This document shows positions 36,814 to 46,311 of a stretch of 64,000 nt of DNA, one piece after another. Source of the stretch: Pholiota molesta (lineage: Eukaryota > Basidiomycota > Agaricomycetes > Agaricales > Strophariaceae). The stretch's first letter is position 1, and the number at the start of each line of letters is the position of its first letter. A model generated the notes under the pieces. The model saw nothing but the letters and a program-made list of their open reading frames with translations. It had not been told where the DNA came from and searched no databases. The stretch lies in contig JACGCK010000096.1 of NCBI GenBank assembly GCA_014925825.1, positions 113,536-177,535 on the forward strand. Reading direction: 5' to 3'. The position numbers were made by a program, and so were the translations under genes.

Positions 36814-38528
36814 TGTCATATTACTATATTTGGGTTTTGATCCGCTTACGTAGTTAGTTAGTCCGTCGAAATTGGCCTTCCCAAAAAAACCGAGTATAGG
36901 TATTTTTTTCTGGTCCACACACCCCCTTGTATTGTATGAGATAAAAGGAACACCAGGAAATGTATTCGGAATAATCAAACAAGCCGCGCTGCATTTGTAC
37001 AGCGAGATCACACGAGGCGCCTACTGTACTTCAAGGACCGGCTAGCATCATAGATAGAGTGGTTGTTCTCTTACGTGACGATATTGTCGATGCCGCTTGT
37101 AGAACGGGGCTTATGCCTGTACGAAAGTGATACTCACGTCGCTTGGTCTCATGCCCAGCATTGAGCAATGATGGCGTCCGGGCTTCCACCGTTGAATCAT
37201 GCAGACTTCACGGTTCAACTATCTACGGATGCCGTCTGAGGGCCTGTACTTGAAGAGAATGCAAGAAAGTCGTTATACATATCCAGATGCGATGAGACAG
37301 CGCAATAGTAATATTCAAAGCCGACGTAACGGTAAATAAATGGACGCGTATCATGTGTTCAGTCCAAGCTTCTTGTCACTTGAGGTATGAAATGTGTTTA
37401 GATCTAATTGATCAATGTCCGTAACAGTACTGTATGTAGATGCTCAGTGGTGTGCTGGATCCCCAAAGAGCAATCAGCGGCATGGTCAATCTATCATCTA
37501 CGGAAGGCTGAAACGCAGGCAAAAAAACGTGGCAGAGTGAAGTTGGGGGGCGTGTTTGCAGAAATGGCAAAAGCCAACCACAAGGAAGAACAGGCGAATA
37601 TGAATGAGACTGAAAGAGTATGAGGATATAAGCCATTGATGATTATCATCTCGTCGTGCAAGACTTTCAACGACACAGGCAACTAACTCTATCCTCGAGG
37701 CTATCTGATCGACGCTTGGCTCGGGCGTCTATGTCAAGCGCCCGGTAACTCTAAATTGCACCGACAAGTCTATCACGAAGGATCCCCAATTCTGAAAGTA
37801 TATCAATATAGGGACCTTGGTCAGATGTCTATATCCCCACTATTTCTGTCTTCTCACATGTTTTTTCGACTGTTGATTATCACACACGAGGTTTTCTCAT
37901 ATGAACAGATATCAAACCTTGATACAGCTTTCAAGAGGCGTACAGATTGATTTGGGAGTATCTTTTCACCAGACGCAAATAGTGACAAGTTACTGAATTT
38001 CTCTCGCGTTCGCTTTGAGTGACACAATCCATGCATATTGGCCTCAATCGCCCAAACATTTACCGCGAAATTTCGCAAGAACCGAAGATGTGATCTTGAC
38101 ATGGCCGGATGTAGACGGGTGAAGTGCTTTGAAAGTTTCATAATGCACTTGCGTTCCACCGTATTCTAGCCAATTGACGCGATCCATGAGCACTAGTTCC
38201 TATGGGAAGCCCCCCAAATCACACAGGGTAATCTCATGACCGGACCAAAAGATGTGCCAGCGGGATACACTTTAGGCCCTCAACGAGATTAAATATCAGG
38301 CATTTTAAGCGCCGTGAGCTGCAGGCATCCATCTGAGTCCCCGAGAATTTAGTCTACTAACATGAGGCTCACTGGTATTGTAAAGCCAAAAGATAGTGGC
38401 GTTATATTCAATGTAACTAAAACGTACATATTGTAACGCTAGAACCGCGAAGGGGTTGTTGGCTCAGGTATAAAATGCCAATGTTCAGTGGAAATGAGAG
38501 TCAACTCAGAAGTCCTAACTCGTACACA
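36814..38528. other. Intergenic region 3' of the transposase-like gene
   Basis: Contains the right copy of TTAGTTAGTCC (36854-36864) and a run TTCCCAAAAAAA (about 36880), which is the reverse complement of the TTTTTTGGGA in the left flank (about 30805). Otherwise no coding or RNA feature is recognised until the promoter of the next gene. Confidence 0.4.
38469..38475 (+). promoter_or_regulatory. TATA box of the 38529 gene
   Basis: TATAAAA lies 60 bp upstream of the ATG at 38529, a good position for a strong RNA polymerase II core promoter. Confidence 0.6.
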
Positions 38529-39836
38529 ATGTCGACTCCCAAAGTACGCTAGCTCCTAGCTATCTTGTTCCATTTTAACCCGTTGTTGCATCGTTTCCTC
38601 ATTCAGTTGACTTTCGTTGAAGAAAAGGACCGGTGAGCGCCAAGTTGTGTTCTGCCCTCTTTTTCCCCACCACTGAAATTTTTCTTTTAGTATTCTCAAA
38701 GCTATACAAGCAATCGAAGCCAATGGTGGATCTGCCGGTTACAAGAGCAACCCCGCGCTCTTTCAAGAGTTCGCTGCTCAGATTTATGTATGTCAGCGTT
38801 GCCTTATCTCACTTAAGCCTGCGTCTTAACGTACCCTCGTCCATTATCTTAGGCATGCAAGAGTGAAGACGACCTGTAAGTCACCCGTGTCGACATATTT
38901 ACATTTGATCGACTGCTTACCATGGCCATTCCAGCCTTGCCAAGAATCTCGAAGAGCTCAAAGCGGCGAACGGGCTCGGTGACTCTGCAAAGAAGATCGA
39001 GGTTTTGGAAGCCCGTGTACGACTTCACGTAGGTTGAACCCTCAATGTTTTATTTTTCCTACGTTGCTGAAATATTCATTTGAATTGCGAAGAGGGACCA
39101 CCGCGTCCGCGCTCTTCTTCCCAAGCTGCAGGCTGTCAAGGCCAACTTACAGGACGTGCTCGCCTTTGAGTCGCTCATTCAGGATGTTCGTACCTTGTCC
39201 GAGATCCGTAAGGTAAATTATCTACGGCTACCTTTTAGTAACTGTACATATTAACCATGGGGACCTGATATTTTATAGGGCCCTAAGACCGGCGTGAACC
39301 AACGGTATGTATCAAATTTGACATGCTTCGTCTTCTCGGCCTCATAATCCCTCTCGTTTCCTAGCGTTTTGGAGACTATCGAGGGAATGGAATCTCTCGG
39401 TGGCTCCGCTGGATTCAAGAAATACGTCGCCGAGTTGCCACCCCCCACGGAACGAACCGCCGTGGTCAAACCTGCCGAAATGGCCGCGGAGGACGACTCC
39501 TGGAGCAGCTCCTGGGGCAACGTCTACCTCGTTGCCGCGTTCATCGTCGCCGTGGTCGACGTCAGCGCCAGCGATGTCGGCGCGAGCGGCGTCATTTGGG
39601 GCCTCGGGATTGAATGCGCGGATACGTGGGGATGGTTGTATCACAGGTCCCCGTCGGTGCTCGATGGGACGGCGACGACCATCAAGCTCGAGTCGGGCGC
39701 GTTGGTCACTGCGCAGATTGCGTGCTGGTTCAGTCGCCTGAGCGACGATGCGTTGATGGCCACGTTTATCGGCGAAGGCGTTGGGATGGGCGTTGACATA
39801 TCGATCACGGGCAGTGTCAGTTGGTATAAGAAGTGA
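38529..39836 (+). CDS. Unrecognised small protein: helical N-terminus plus Gly/Ala-rich C-terminal domain
   Basis: Seven or so short exons splice cleanly. MSTPK (38529) joins LTFVEEKDR, then ILKAIQAIEANGGSAGYKSN, ALFQEFAAQIY, CKSEDD, LAKNLEELKAANGLGDSAKK, HRVRALLPKLQAVKANLQDV and RVLETIEGMESLGGSAGF. The last exon runs WGNVYLVAAFIVAVVDVSAS, VIWGLGIECADTWGWLYHR, ALVTAQIACWFSRLSDDAL and FIGEGVGMGVDISITGSVSW. It ends YKK with TGA at 39834-39836. There is no signal peptide. The N-terminal part is predicted helical and amphipathic. The C-terminal part has the alternating small/hydrophobic pattern of a compact beta-barrel, vaguely like bacterial VapA-type domains, which is a weak comparison. The motif GGSAG(Y/F)K occurs twice, in helical segments. 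Function unknown; a real, expressed-looking gene. Confidence 0.7.
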
Positions 39837-40911
39837 TAGTAGGGCTGATACTGAGACGAGTGCTGGTTGTATATCTGTTGTTCTCAGGATGTGTTGATAT
39901 AACTGCGAAAACTGTAACGAATCGTCGAAATGTGATTTGGATTGTGGACAACGCGCATTGCATTTACCTTCTTCGTTATTGAGGTTACCAAGAATGTGGT
40001 GAAAAAAGCCTAAACAGAGCTGGCATTACTAGCAGTCGTCCATCAATTGTACAAGGACACATGCGGGTCCAAGATGTACTACCAGTCAACTAGTCACAAC
40101 ACACAGAACATCGAAATTACCACCTGGACAGCTACGTTCTCACCCCCTGATCCATTTGTCCATCCATCGGTTGAAAAATCGTGTACTTATACATATCCAT
40201 TTCCCGGATGTCCTCGAAATTGGACAAATTTTCCACGCTTAGGAAGGCTGCTGAGCCCTTTTTGCACCGATGACGCACACCGCGGCCGTATACTCCAAGA
40301 CAACGCAAGCTCCCCCGTGCCCGCGCCTGTGGCGCCGCCTCCAGCGCAGACACAAGATATTGGTGGGAAGGTTGGGGAGGCAGAACGAGGGACGCTGTGC
40401 TTTCGTTCCGTAGTGATATACACTGAAAAGATCAACGCCCAGATCCTCTGGTAGCGTATCCGATATTCAACTCTTTTATGGGGTTCTTCCTCGGATGACA
40501 AGCTAACTGTGAGTCTGTAGCAGTACATAAAAATATCACTCGTAAATATGACCATTGACCACTCAATTGAATACTTCCACTCGCGCCCCCTGCAGTCTGC
40601 GCAGACCACCAAACCTTTGGCTTGCTTTTGGCATCGGGTTGGACGATGTACGATAAGGCGCTGGTAGTTAATTTTCAGTTCCTGTGTTCGCGTTGCACAG
40701 AGTTGCTGAAAGAAGATCTCATTGCGTCGTTATAATTTCGAGCATGCCCAGAAGAGAGGAAGAATACAGGTCAATGTGCGCGAGCAATGCGCGAGGCATG
40801 GACGGTGCTTCCGGCAAAGTCCGTTGTTTGTCACCGCCCACTGACACACACACGGCGGCGACCTCCCTCTCTCCTTTCACTCCACAGCAGTCTCATGGCC
40901 AGGCACTTCAG
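39837..40911. other. Intergenic region
   Basis: No supportable gene. Open frames on both strands around 40132-40612 overlap each other and show no splice structure or family features. Confidence 0.35.
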
Positions 40912-41809
40912 CGGACCCAGCGCCGCAATTGGCGCCGCACCTGGATGATTTCGGACGCAGCAACGTCGTGGGACAAGGGCAACAGGGAGGCGGGGTATAC
41001 GGCCAAGGTCGACGTGGTACGTTTTACATTATTTTGTTCTCCACGCGATAAATGCCTGATTTCATCTTCTGCGGACAGTTTGGCGTATCATCATCGCCCT
41101 CGCCCTCATCTCCGCCTTCGAAACTCTCTACCACTGCCTCACCATCGCCGAATCTATGCGATACAAGGCGAATCTGGAAGCAAGCTGGCCACCTACGCCG
41201 TGGCGTGCGACGAGATCGCCAAGCTCAAGGCCGCACAGCACGTCGAAGAGCTCAAGATGGAGAAGACGGATAAGGCGACGACGGACGCTCTTCAATCGAA
41301 ACGCGCGCGGAGATCGAGGTGGAGAAGGTCTCTGGAAGAATTTCATCGGAAGTGGCGATGCGCGGGAGGCGCGAGGGCGACGTGTCGCTCGAGCTTTCAC
41401 GAGAAGAAGACGTATTTCCGTATTTCACAGGTATTCCTCTCATCCCCCTGTGTCTGTTGAGTGAGATGGGGTGTTGATGTTGATCCAAGCGCAAAGAATT
41501 CCTGATCTGCGTCTCCGAGTGGTGCCACTTCAAGCTGCTCCTCGGCACGTTCTGCGTCCTCCTCGACAACTCGCGCGTTCCCCACCTTCGTTGTATCCCA
41601 GACCCATCGCAACCGCGTCATCACGCAGCTTCTCCGACACCCACCTCACCCACACCGTCATTTGCCCGCAGATCGAGTACGCAGCCATAGACGCGCCTCT
41701 CCGGATTCAGCGAGCAGGATCATCCTCGCCGCCCTTGGGGTCGTTCCGTGCCGGCGTGACGCCGCTTTACATGCTGTTCCGCTGTGTGCACGACGACACG
41801 GACGTGTGA
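40912..41809 (+). pseudogene. Possible membrane/coiled-coil protein, frame-broken, unrecognised
   Basis: Successive coding-like blocks lie in different plus-strand frames. The first is a membrane-type stretch WRIIIALALISAFETLYHCL (about 41082-41145). Next is a charged helix SKLATYAVACDEIAKLKAA followed by HVEELKMEKTDKATTDAL (about 41180-41290), then ETRAEIEVEKVSGRISSEVA (about 41300-41360). After an intron-like gap come EFLICVSEWCHFKLLLGTFC (about 41500-41560) and a tail ending VTPLYMLFRCVHDDTDV with stop near 41809. Each junction needs one extra base, the same defect seen in other genes of this window. It may be a functional gene misread through homopolymer errors. No family is recognised. 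Confidence 0.35.
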
Positions 41810-42648
41810 CGGCGATGAGGATATCACGCCCCTTAGCTGGGGATTCTGGCCGTGCGCGAGACTTGCGCGCGGAACCACGCATGAACGCGCCCGCCAGCCT
41901 GTCCCTGAATTCACTTCCGGCGCAGGCATCCCCAGAGGCGAGAGCGGTGAACCCTCGCTTCCGCTTCCGCTCTCCCTCTGGCCGACCCACGGCGGGGCGA
42001 ATAGAGCGGGCACGCCCTCGTGCATCGCGTGCGCCGCGCTCCTGCGGGTCGTGTTCACACTTCCGCGCGCGGCCCAGCACCTGCATCCGTCGCCACGCCC
42101 CATCCAGCGCGCTGTGCATTTCCCTGCAGCGGTTGTCGACGCGGACGCATTGGCTGTTCGTTCTCGTCCGCTGCGAGCGGTGTGGCCCCTTTTGCATTTT
42201 TGTCTGCGCCCGCGTGCGGCATGCGCTTGCAGCGGACCGCACGCGGGTGTGCGGGTGGAGGTTTGTGGGGGTGAAGAAGGGGCGTTAGTGATGGCGCCGG
42301 CGGGCGGCTTGCGCTGCGCGTCAGTATCCTTTGATGGGTGTCTTTGTCGTTAGTTTTTTTTCACGCGGTAGTGGGAAGGAAGGAGTAGAAGGATGTGGTG
42401 CATGCACGGCACTCGCCCGAACCTTGTATAGCGCTGGAATACACACACGCATCCGTGCTATTATTCCCCGCGCAATGCATATGCGCCTGCGACATTCCAA
42501 TCAAAGGTTGCCTCGTTAAGTGTATAGAGAAGTAGTTCTACATGTCTTGAATAAATTACCGTCTCATCATCGTCAACCAATGTGCCTGTAGTCCATCAGC
42601 AAAAGCGGCGCAGAAGAGAGCCACTACGTCCGAGTCCATGTAACCCCG
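41810..42648. other. Very GC-rich stretch followed by AT-rich flank
   Basis: Between about 41820 and 42310 the DNA is strongly GC-rich and open in several frames on both strands, a composition effect. No frame shows a domain or codon pattern that stands out. From 42350 onward the sequence is ordinary intergenic DNA. Confidence 0.35.
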
Positions 42649-43821
42649 CTATATCAGCAACGCGATCACGCAAAATGCGCTCCCGAGAGCAGCATGGATG
42701 TCAGCACCAGCATGGCTCCTATACACAAAAACAGGAATGGCAATGTTAACGATGTAAAGTCGCGCAGGCTTGGCAGACGTGGACAACATACCTAAGCCCC
42801 TGGTATGGAGGCCGGAAACCGTCGACTGCATACTGGTACTGGAAGACGATTTCGTGGTGTTTGAGGGCGCCGGGGAATCACTGGATGCGGTTCTGGAGGT
42901 ACTGGACAGGACACTCGAAGTCGAAGTCGTGGTCGAATTGGATGCTGCGCTCGCATTAGCAGAGGTGCCCGATGAAGTGCTCGAATCTTCGGCGGTGTAG
43001 CTATACAATAACAAATCATCATGGTTCTTGATTAGCTACCTCGAGCCCGAAACACCACAACACAGCGCGACGCACATGAAGTTGATCAGCGAAAACACGA
43101 AAACACTACTGGACGATGCGCCAGGTGACGCCGTCGCACTCGGCGACTGGCTCTTGACCGCGAGGCTGATGGTATGGTTGACCGTGGGATCAAGGCCAGT
43201 GCGCGAGAACAGGGTCTCGCACTGGAAAGTGGCAGAGGATCGGAAGCCGTCCACGTCCGTCGCGTTCCCATCCAGGGTCACCGTGTACAGCGGCGACAGG
43301 TCGAACAGCAGGGAGTTGACGTAGATCGCAGACCCTGTGCGTGGCGATAAGTACAGGTACAGCCCGTCAGCATCGCGCGGAAGACAACAGACGCGCGCGG
43401 CCCGACATACCTTGGAACGTGAACAGAACGACGCCGCGCTGGCCTGGCTCTGCCCCATCGCGACGCTTGCGGTGCATTTCGACGGGACGTTGTAGCAGCC
43501 CCCTTGGCCGGAGACGATCGTGCCGCCGGGGTTCACCTTGCATATCAGCGCATCGCCAGCGCCACCTTGGTACTGCCCATGAGATCAGCAAGAGCAACGC
43601 ATTGCGAAATGATATCAGCGCGTGTGTGCTTGAGTGCTCACTTGAATGGAGGGATCCGTGTCGTTCACGGTGATGTTACGTTGTCCTAGGACCACAGTGC
43701 GCTCCTCCTTCGGATCGGTTTCGAAACGGACGAACTTTGGGCTCGTTCCTTCATCCTGCTTGACGCTGAAACATATGTATGAGCGCCACGGCGTTTGCTT
43801 CTCCCACCACCCCATCGCCAC
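42649..43821 (-). CDS. Ser/Thr-rich surface protein with beta-sandwich-like ectodomain and GPI-type C-terminus
   Basis: The layout is common in basidiomycete cell-surface proteins. Near the N-terminus is NITVNDTDPSIQ. After an intron come YQGGAGDALICKVNPGGTIV, NVPSKCTASVAMG and a TFQG strand, then across another intron SAIYVNSLLFDLSPLYTVTL with DGNATDVDGFRSSATFQCETL and LFSRTGLDPTVNHTISL. These are two linked Ig/lectin-like sheets with Asn-glycosylation sites. The next exon is a Ser/Thr-rich stalk (DSSTSSGTSANASAAS and onward). The last exon, SHAGADIHAALGSAFCVIALLI, is a small-residue omega-like site followed by a hydrophobic tail, as in GPI signals. The start is uncertain because no signal peptide was found in frame; a missing first exon or a frame slip is likely. 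The product would be wall- or membrane-bound. Ligand unknown. Confidence 0.6.
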
Positions 43822-44473
43822 TGATCACATCTGTCCATGCCGCCTTCCACGACGACGGCCTATGCAGGCAGCAGAACCGCGTTCCGCAACTCGTTTATCC
43901 AAGGACTTCCGCGCTCCGCTAACAGTGCCACTACCGTCGGGAGGAAAACGGGCGCTTGTCGCTCTCCCACGCGCATAAGTAAGTAGCTCTGTCATTCAGA
44001 AGTTGATCCAAATGCAGCGCACATCGCGGCATTTGCACGCATACAGCCGCCTCGTTGAACTTGCTGGCGCACAGCGCAGACGGCGAGCCAGACAGGGGGC
44101 TCACCCGTAGATGCGAGGTGCTAGGCTTTGCTGTCGACCTCCGCGGCATCACTCGCATGATATACGTTTACGCGAGGGCGCCTTGCATACAACTACGCGT
44201 CACCAGCCAAGAATACAGTGGTCCTCAGTGCAGCTCCCATGAAATCGCTTCCGCGCCAACTACAGGAATAGGGCTAGACTAAGCTAGTCGGGTCAACCAG
44301 GAGCTGGAGGGATTGAACGGAGGAGAGTTCTCGTCAGAGAATGATGTGTAGCAGTAATCGCACGTATAAGTACATACTGCTGAGGGCTTCGAAATCACCA
44401 TCTCGTTAGTTCGCGTCCAAGGGTCCATGTCCTACAGAAGATCCACAAGAACATCTAGATATCCACATAGGCT
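43822..44473. other. Upstream flank of the surface-protein gene
   Basis: Probably contains the missing signal-peptide exon and promoter of the minus-strand surface protein, but no in-frame hydrophobic leader could be identified. Nothing else is recognised. Confidence 0.3.
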
Positions 44474-45354
44474 TCATAAATGGGTGAAATTTGTGCGCCC
44501 GCGGCCCGCGCGATTGATGATGGCGACCTCAGAGCAGAATATCATGTCTTGTAAGTATTTGACATCCCTGACAGACTGATCTCGATACATTGTGATGCCC
44601 ACTGGTTCGACACCATCTTTTCTCCACGTCTGTACACTACCAGGGTACCTGCGTTTCCCGGATTCAAGCACCAATCCCTATGACTCAACATTTCACCGAA
44701 GGCTTCCTCTGTTGTCGCGTTCTTGACAATCTGGATGACTACGTAGCGCCCTTTCAAAATGAATATATTCCATCAGATCCTATCTGCTTTGCTCAATGAC
44801 TGTGCAGGTGCAGGTACTAACTATAGGTCTAGTTCGATAATGTCCAATAGGGACTCCAATCAATTGCGCCATTCGAAATGGGTAACTATTGGATAATGAA
44901 GCCTGGAAACGAACACAAGGATTGAATGAAGAAGTAAGGCGACGGAAGAGGCCGGAGAATGTCGAGAACTCAAGACTAAGTAGTAAAACAGAAGGAAGAA
45001 ACGGCGCCAGAGCCCGCTCGATCGGTAGGCTGGCTATTCGAATCAACAAGGGACATCTATGAGTTTGACTGATTAATGATTAACGCTCGTGACCTGCATA
45101 TGAATAAAGACTTACCCTCATTGTAAATTCGGACCCCATTCATTCCACGCGCCTGCGATGGCCTGATCTTGCGTCTCGAAAATAACATCGAACGCAACCT
45201 TGACATCGGGTAAGCTCTCAACGTATTCCCGGATGCGCGACCATGTGTAATCTGCGATATTGTATATGGGGAGCTCTGGCGGATGCCTGTCGACGATAGT
45301 AACACTCCGGATGGGGCACGCCACATTGCTGAGGTCCAACCAGCGGTTGGCACG
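44474..45354 (-). pseudogene. 3' part of an unrecognised gene, truncated where the tandem element begins
   Basis: Reading leftward from 45354: ANRWLDLSNVACPIRSVTIV, then DRHPPELPIYNIADYTWSRI, YVESLPDVKVAFDVIFETQD and AWNEWGPNL. After an intron comes GRYVVIQIVKNATTEEAFGE with MLSHRDWCLNPG, then, in a shifted frame, RKDGVEPVGITMYRDQSVRD and FCSEVAIINRAGRGRTNF to a stop at 44474. The blocks are well-formed coding sequence, but the 5' end abuts the first bases of the tandem element at 45355, where the reading frame runs straight into the element's own coding start. The gene appears cut by insertion of, or recombination with, the element. Family unknown. Confidence 0.5.
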
Positions 45355-45452
45355 ATTAGTAGTAGCTGTAAAGTAGTAGGTAGTTTTGGTCGGAAGAAAT
45401 TTTTCAGTTTTGACCATTTGGATCGATTAGGGATGTGATAAGGATGTCCCAT
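45355..45452 (-). pseudogene. First 33 codons of a third copy of the element gene
   Basis: It starts MGHPYHIPNRSKWSKLKNFF at 45452 and runs for 98 bp, differing from the full copy (MGHPYYIPNRSK) by one residue. It is then fused to unrelated host sequence at 45354. This marks the left boundary of the tandem array. Confidence 0.75.
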
Positions 45453-46311
45453 GCCAAAAATGAGCGAGATCGGCGGTCCCGTTCTCGAGATATGGCAGGG
45501 GGTGGGGGAGGAGGAGGGGTATATGCAAGATATTCAGGAATGGGCTGTCAATGTAAAATTTGGTATCAACAGACTCGTATAACCTCGTAGACTAAGGAAA
45601 AGTAGGTTTTGTGGGTGAGGAGGCCACCCTGAATATCTTTGGGTGGGGGGCGGAGGGTGTGTACTGATCTAGTCTAAAGATATTCAGGAAGCATGTTGGG
45701 GGTTCCAAAACTGGTTTTACATGACCAGGTATATTGGGGAAACCTATTGGTATCTGTTTTAAAGCTCCCTGATGTGTCCTGAGTATTCTAGGGCAGGGGG
45801 AGGAGACGACCTGGCGGGAGAGTTGTCGGGAACGTCGGCGAGTGGTTTGTATGCTGAATAATGATTATATTATAATCAACTAGATTAGGGGAACTCACTC
45901 CATTCTTATTTGGGTCACTGGATGTAGTCCCAACAAGGAGAAGGTAGCAGGCACGCTGGGAAAGCGGCGAAAATGCAGCGAAAATGCGGTGACAGGTCGC
46001 CGACAGCTGATGTGACCAGAGTGGTAAGACAATTTTTGGAAATGTTGTGTGCTGACTGATGGCAGTAAATGCGGCAAGGTGTATTTGCGATGAGGTACTT
46101 GTATGTGCAGAGTGCACTGTCTGGCGGCCCGATCACCGGCAGCGGAAAGTGCTAAGCCATACTTTTCGCCATGTGCGCCAAGTCTATATTTGGCAAGGCG
46201 GGCCGATCACGATTTGCCATGCACTCTCGGTCTATATTTGGCGACGCGCGGCGGGAAAATGTCGGCAAGCTGCCATGTGCGGCGAAAATTGAAAACAAGT
46301 AAAATTACTAC
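45453..46311. promoter_or_regulatory. Spacer / putative control region of the element, unit 1
   Basis: Separates the 3' end of one element gene from the start of the next. It contains the 12-mer AAGATATTCAGG at 45527-45538 and 45677-45688, and its reverse complement at 45628-45639. It also has a GTCTATATTTGGC direct repeat (about 46180 and 46230) within GCCAA..TTGGC hairpins, and GCGGCGAAAATG-type GC repeats. The same features are present in unit 2 (50104-50949). Because the minus-strand gene starts at its left end, this must include that gene's promoter. Confidence 0.5.

Noticed and set aside
41658..42353. Three overlapping long frames (both strands) of 180-210 codons
   Set aside because: Composition-driven open frames in a GC-rich island. 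None shows a domain, and they mutually overlap.
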